40,841 bases of DNA from CAYXVU01 sp964468725 (GTDB lineage Bacteria > Acidobacteriota > Blastocatellia > UBA7656): contig CAYXVU010000021.1 in assembly GCA_964468725.1 (NCBI GenBank), positions 1 through 40,841 on the forward strand, in the 5' to 3' direction. This document shows positions 40,264-40,841 of this stretch, in pieces; the first letter of the stretch is position 1, and the number at the start of each line of letters is the position of its first letter. Made by a program: the position numbers and the translations under genes. Below the pieces are notes generated by a model. It was not told the origin of the DNA and made no database searches. It worked only from the letters and a program-made list of their open reading frames with translations.

Positions 40264-40746
40264 TTAAAAAAGGGTAAAAGCCCGAACCTTTGCGGATGTC
40301 GCCCGCGCCGGTTTACGAGCCGATTTGCGGCTTGCACGGGTGAATAAGGCGATGATCTTTTTCATCGCCAGTCGTTGAGCAGCACGATTTTTCACGGCAA
40401 CCAGAATCGTGTCATCCCCAGCAACTGTGCCGACAATCTCCGTGATATTGGCATTATCAATAGCCAGAGCAACAGGCTGAGCCTGCCCGACAATAGTCAT
40501 CACGACGATGAGGTTATCGCCTGCCGTGTCCACTTTCACCAGCGGCCCCTGCGCGGATAATGCATGGGTTGCCGCCGCGTAATAGCCGTTGATCTTCGTC
40601 AGTTCCAATTCAACAATGTCACGCGACACGCTTGACTGCGTCGCTTCAACGCCGCGTCGAGCCAACTCTTCGGCAAGCTCCTGTTGTGTAGCAATGCGCT
40701 TGCTGCTGATGACCTCTAAAATTTTCTGTTGGCGGCGTTTCTTCAT
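40264..40746 (-). CDS. argR: Arginine repressor
   Basis: A 160-residue ArgR/AhrC-family regulator. The N-terminal winged helix contains TQQELAEELARRGVEATQSS then VSRDI (recognition helix, 38-44). The C-terminal hexamerisation/arginine-binding domain contains GTVAGDDTILV (106-116). A basic tail (about 137-160, RASRKSARKPARATSAKVRA) extends beyond the usual C-terminus and may add DNA contacts (inference). It is the first gene of the arg operon, with ARG-box-like repeats just before the ATG, so it likely represses itself and the pathway when arginine is plentiful. Confidence 0.96.
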   Translation of the reverse strand: MKKRRQQKILEVISSKRIATQQELAEELARRGVEATQSSVSRDIVELELTKINGYYAAATHALSAQGPLVKVDTAGDNLIVVMTIVGQAQPVALAIDNANITEIVGTVAGDDTILVAVKNRAAQRLAMKKIIALFTRASRKSARKPARATSAKVRAFTLF

Positions 40747-40753
40747 ATTGTTT

Positions 40754-40789
40754 ATGCAAAATAAAATTCAATATGCATTTTTTATGCAA
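40754..40789 (-). promoter_or_regulatory. Tandem ARG-box-like operators
   Basis: Two adjacent 18-bp AT-rich imperfect palindromes, TTGCATAAAAAATGCATA (40772-40789) and TTGAATTTTATTTTGCAT (40754-40771) on the minus strand, resemble the ArgR/AhrC box (TGAAT...ATTCA, with TGCAT halves). A further GATGCATAAA half lies at about 40793-40802. They fall between the -10 region and the argR start, where binding would repress. Confidence 0.7.
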
Positions 40790-40800
40790 AGAAGATGCAT

Positions 40801-40830
40801 AAACTAGCACGTCGCTTTGTCCGCTGTCAA
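40801..40830 (-). promoter_or_regulatory. Promoter of the arg operon
   Basis: On the minus strand there is a perfect -35 TTGACA (40825-40830), an 18-bp spacer and a weak -10 TAGTTT (40801-40806), 54 bp before the argR ATG and just upstream of the ARG boxes. Confidence 0.55.
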
Positions 40831-40841
40831 AATTATATTTC

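Overview
The window looks like a piece of a chromosome from an Acidobacteriota-type bacterium, perhaps class Blastocatellia. This is inferred from the gene families: a VPS10/BNR-repeat exported protein, winged-helix plus STAND-ATPase regulators, TonB C-terminal domain proteins, an arginine operon with an acylornithine-type carbamoyltransferase, and a moderately GC-rich background. No rRNA or other phylogenetic marker confirms it. One run of 10 N (10647-10656) shows that this is a draft scaffold.

Layout. 1-3131 (minus): an exported CsgG-like/TonB_C protein, pgsA, and dnaK, which runs off the left edge; dnaK has a clear sigma70-type promoter. 3502-7446 (plus): a quinone-oxidoreductase-like protein, two overlapping haloalkane-dehalogenase-like hydrolases and an FMN reductase, resembling a small xenobiotic or redox cluster. 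7550-10315 (minus): a large winged-helix/STAND NTPase/membrane protein. 10316-10736: a repeat-rich spacer in which two near-identical gene starts flank the scaffold gap. 10737-12662 (plus): a YjbQ-family protein, a small lipoprotein-like protein, an unannotated 30-residue membrane peptide, and uppS. 12687-16685 (minus): a 1332-residue galactose-oxidase-type copper-radical oxidase with C-terminal membrane helices. 17007-18449 (plus): an aldehyde dehydrogenase.

18692-26546 is the least familiar block. A 680-residue membrane protein is divergent from four genes for exported proteins: two paralogous small secreted proteins, an outer-membrane beta-barrel protein and a periplasmic or surface Ig-like protein. 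It is the best candidate here for an undescribed envelope or secretion system. 26602-31438 (minus) holds an acyl-CoA ligase and a VPS10/BNR-repeat protein; 31799-33547 (plus) holds an exported alpha/beta hydrolase.

33572-40746 (minus) is an arginine-biosynthesis operon in transcription order argR, argG, a BioD-like P-loop gene of unknown function, argC, argD, argF' and argB. Tandem ARG-box-like palindromes precede argR. ArgF' belongs to the acetyl/succinylornithine carbamoyltransferase family, so acylated ornithine is probably carbamoylated before deacylation. argA/argJ, argE and argH are not in the window.

Repeats: a 127-bp palindromic element with 12-bp inverted ends occurs twice in full and once as a diverged copy, always between genes. 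Heptad-like inverted repeats occupy two spacers of the arg operon. I found no tRNA, rRNA, CRISPR array or transposase.
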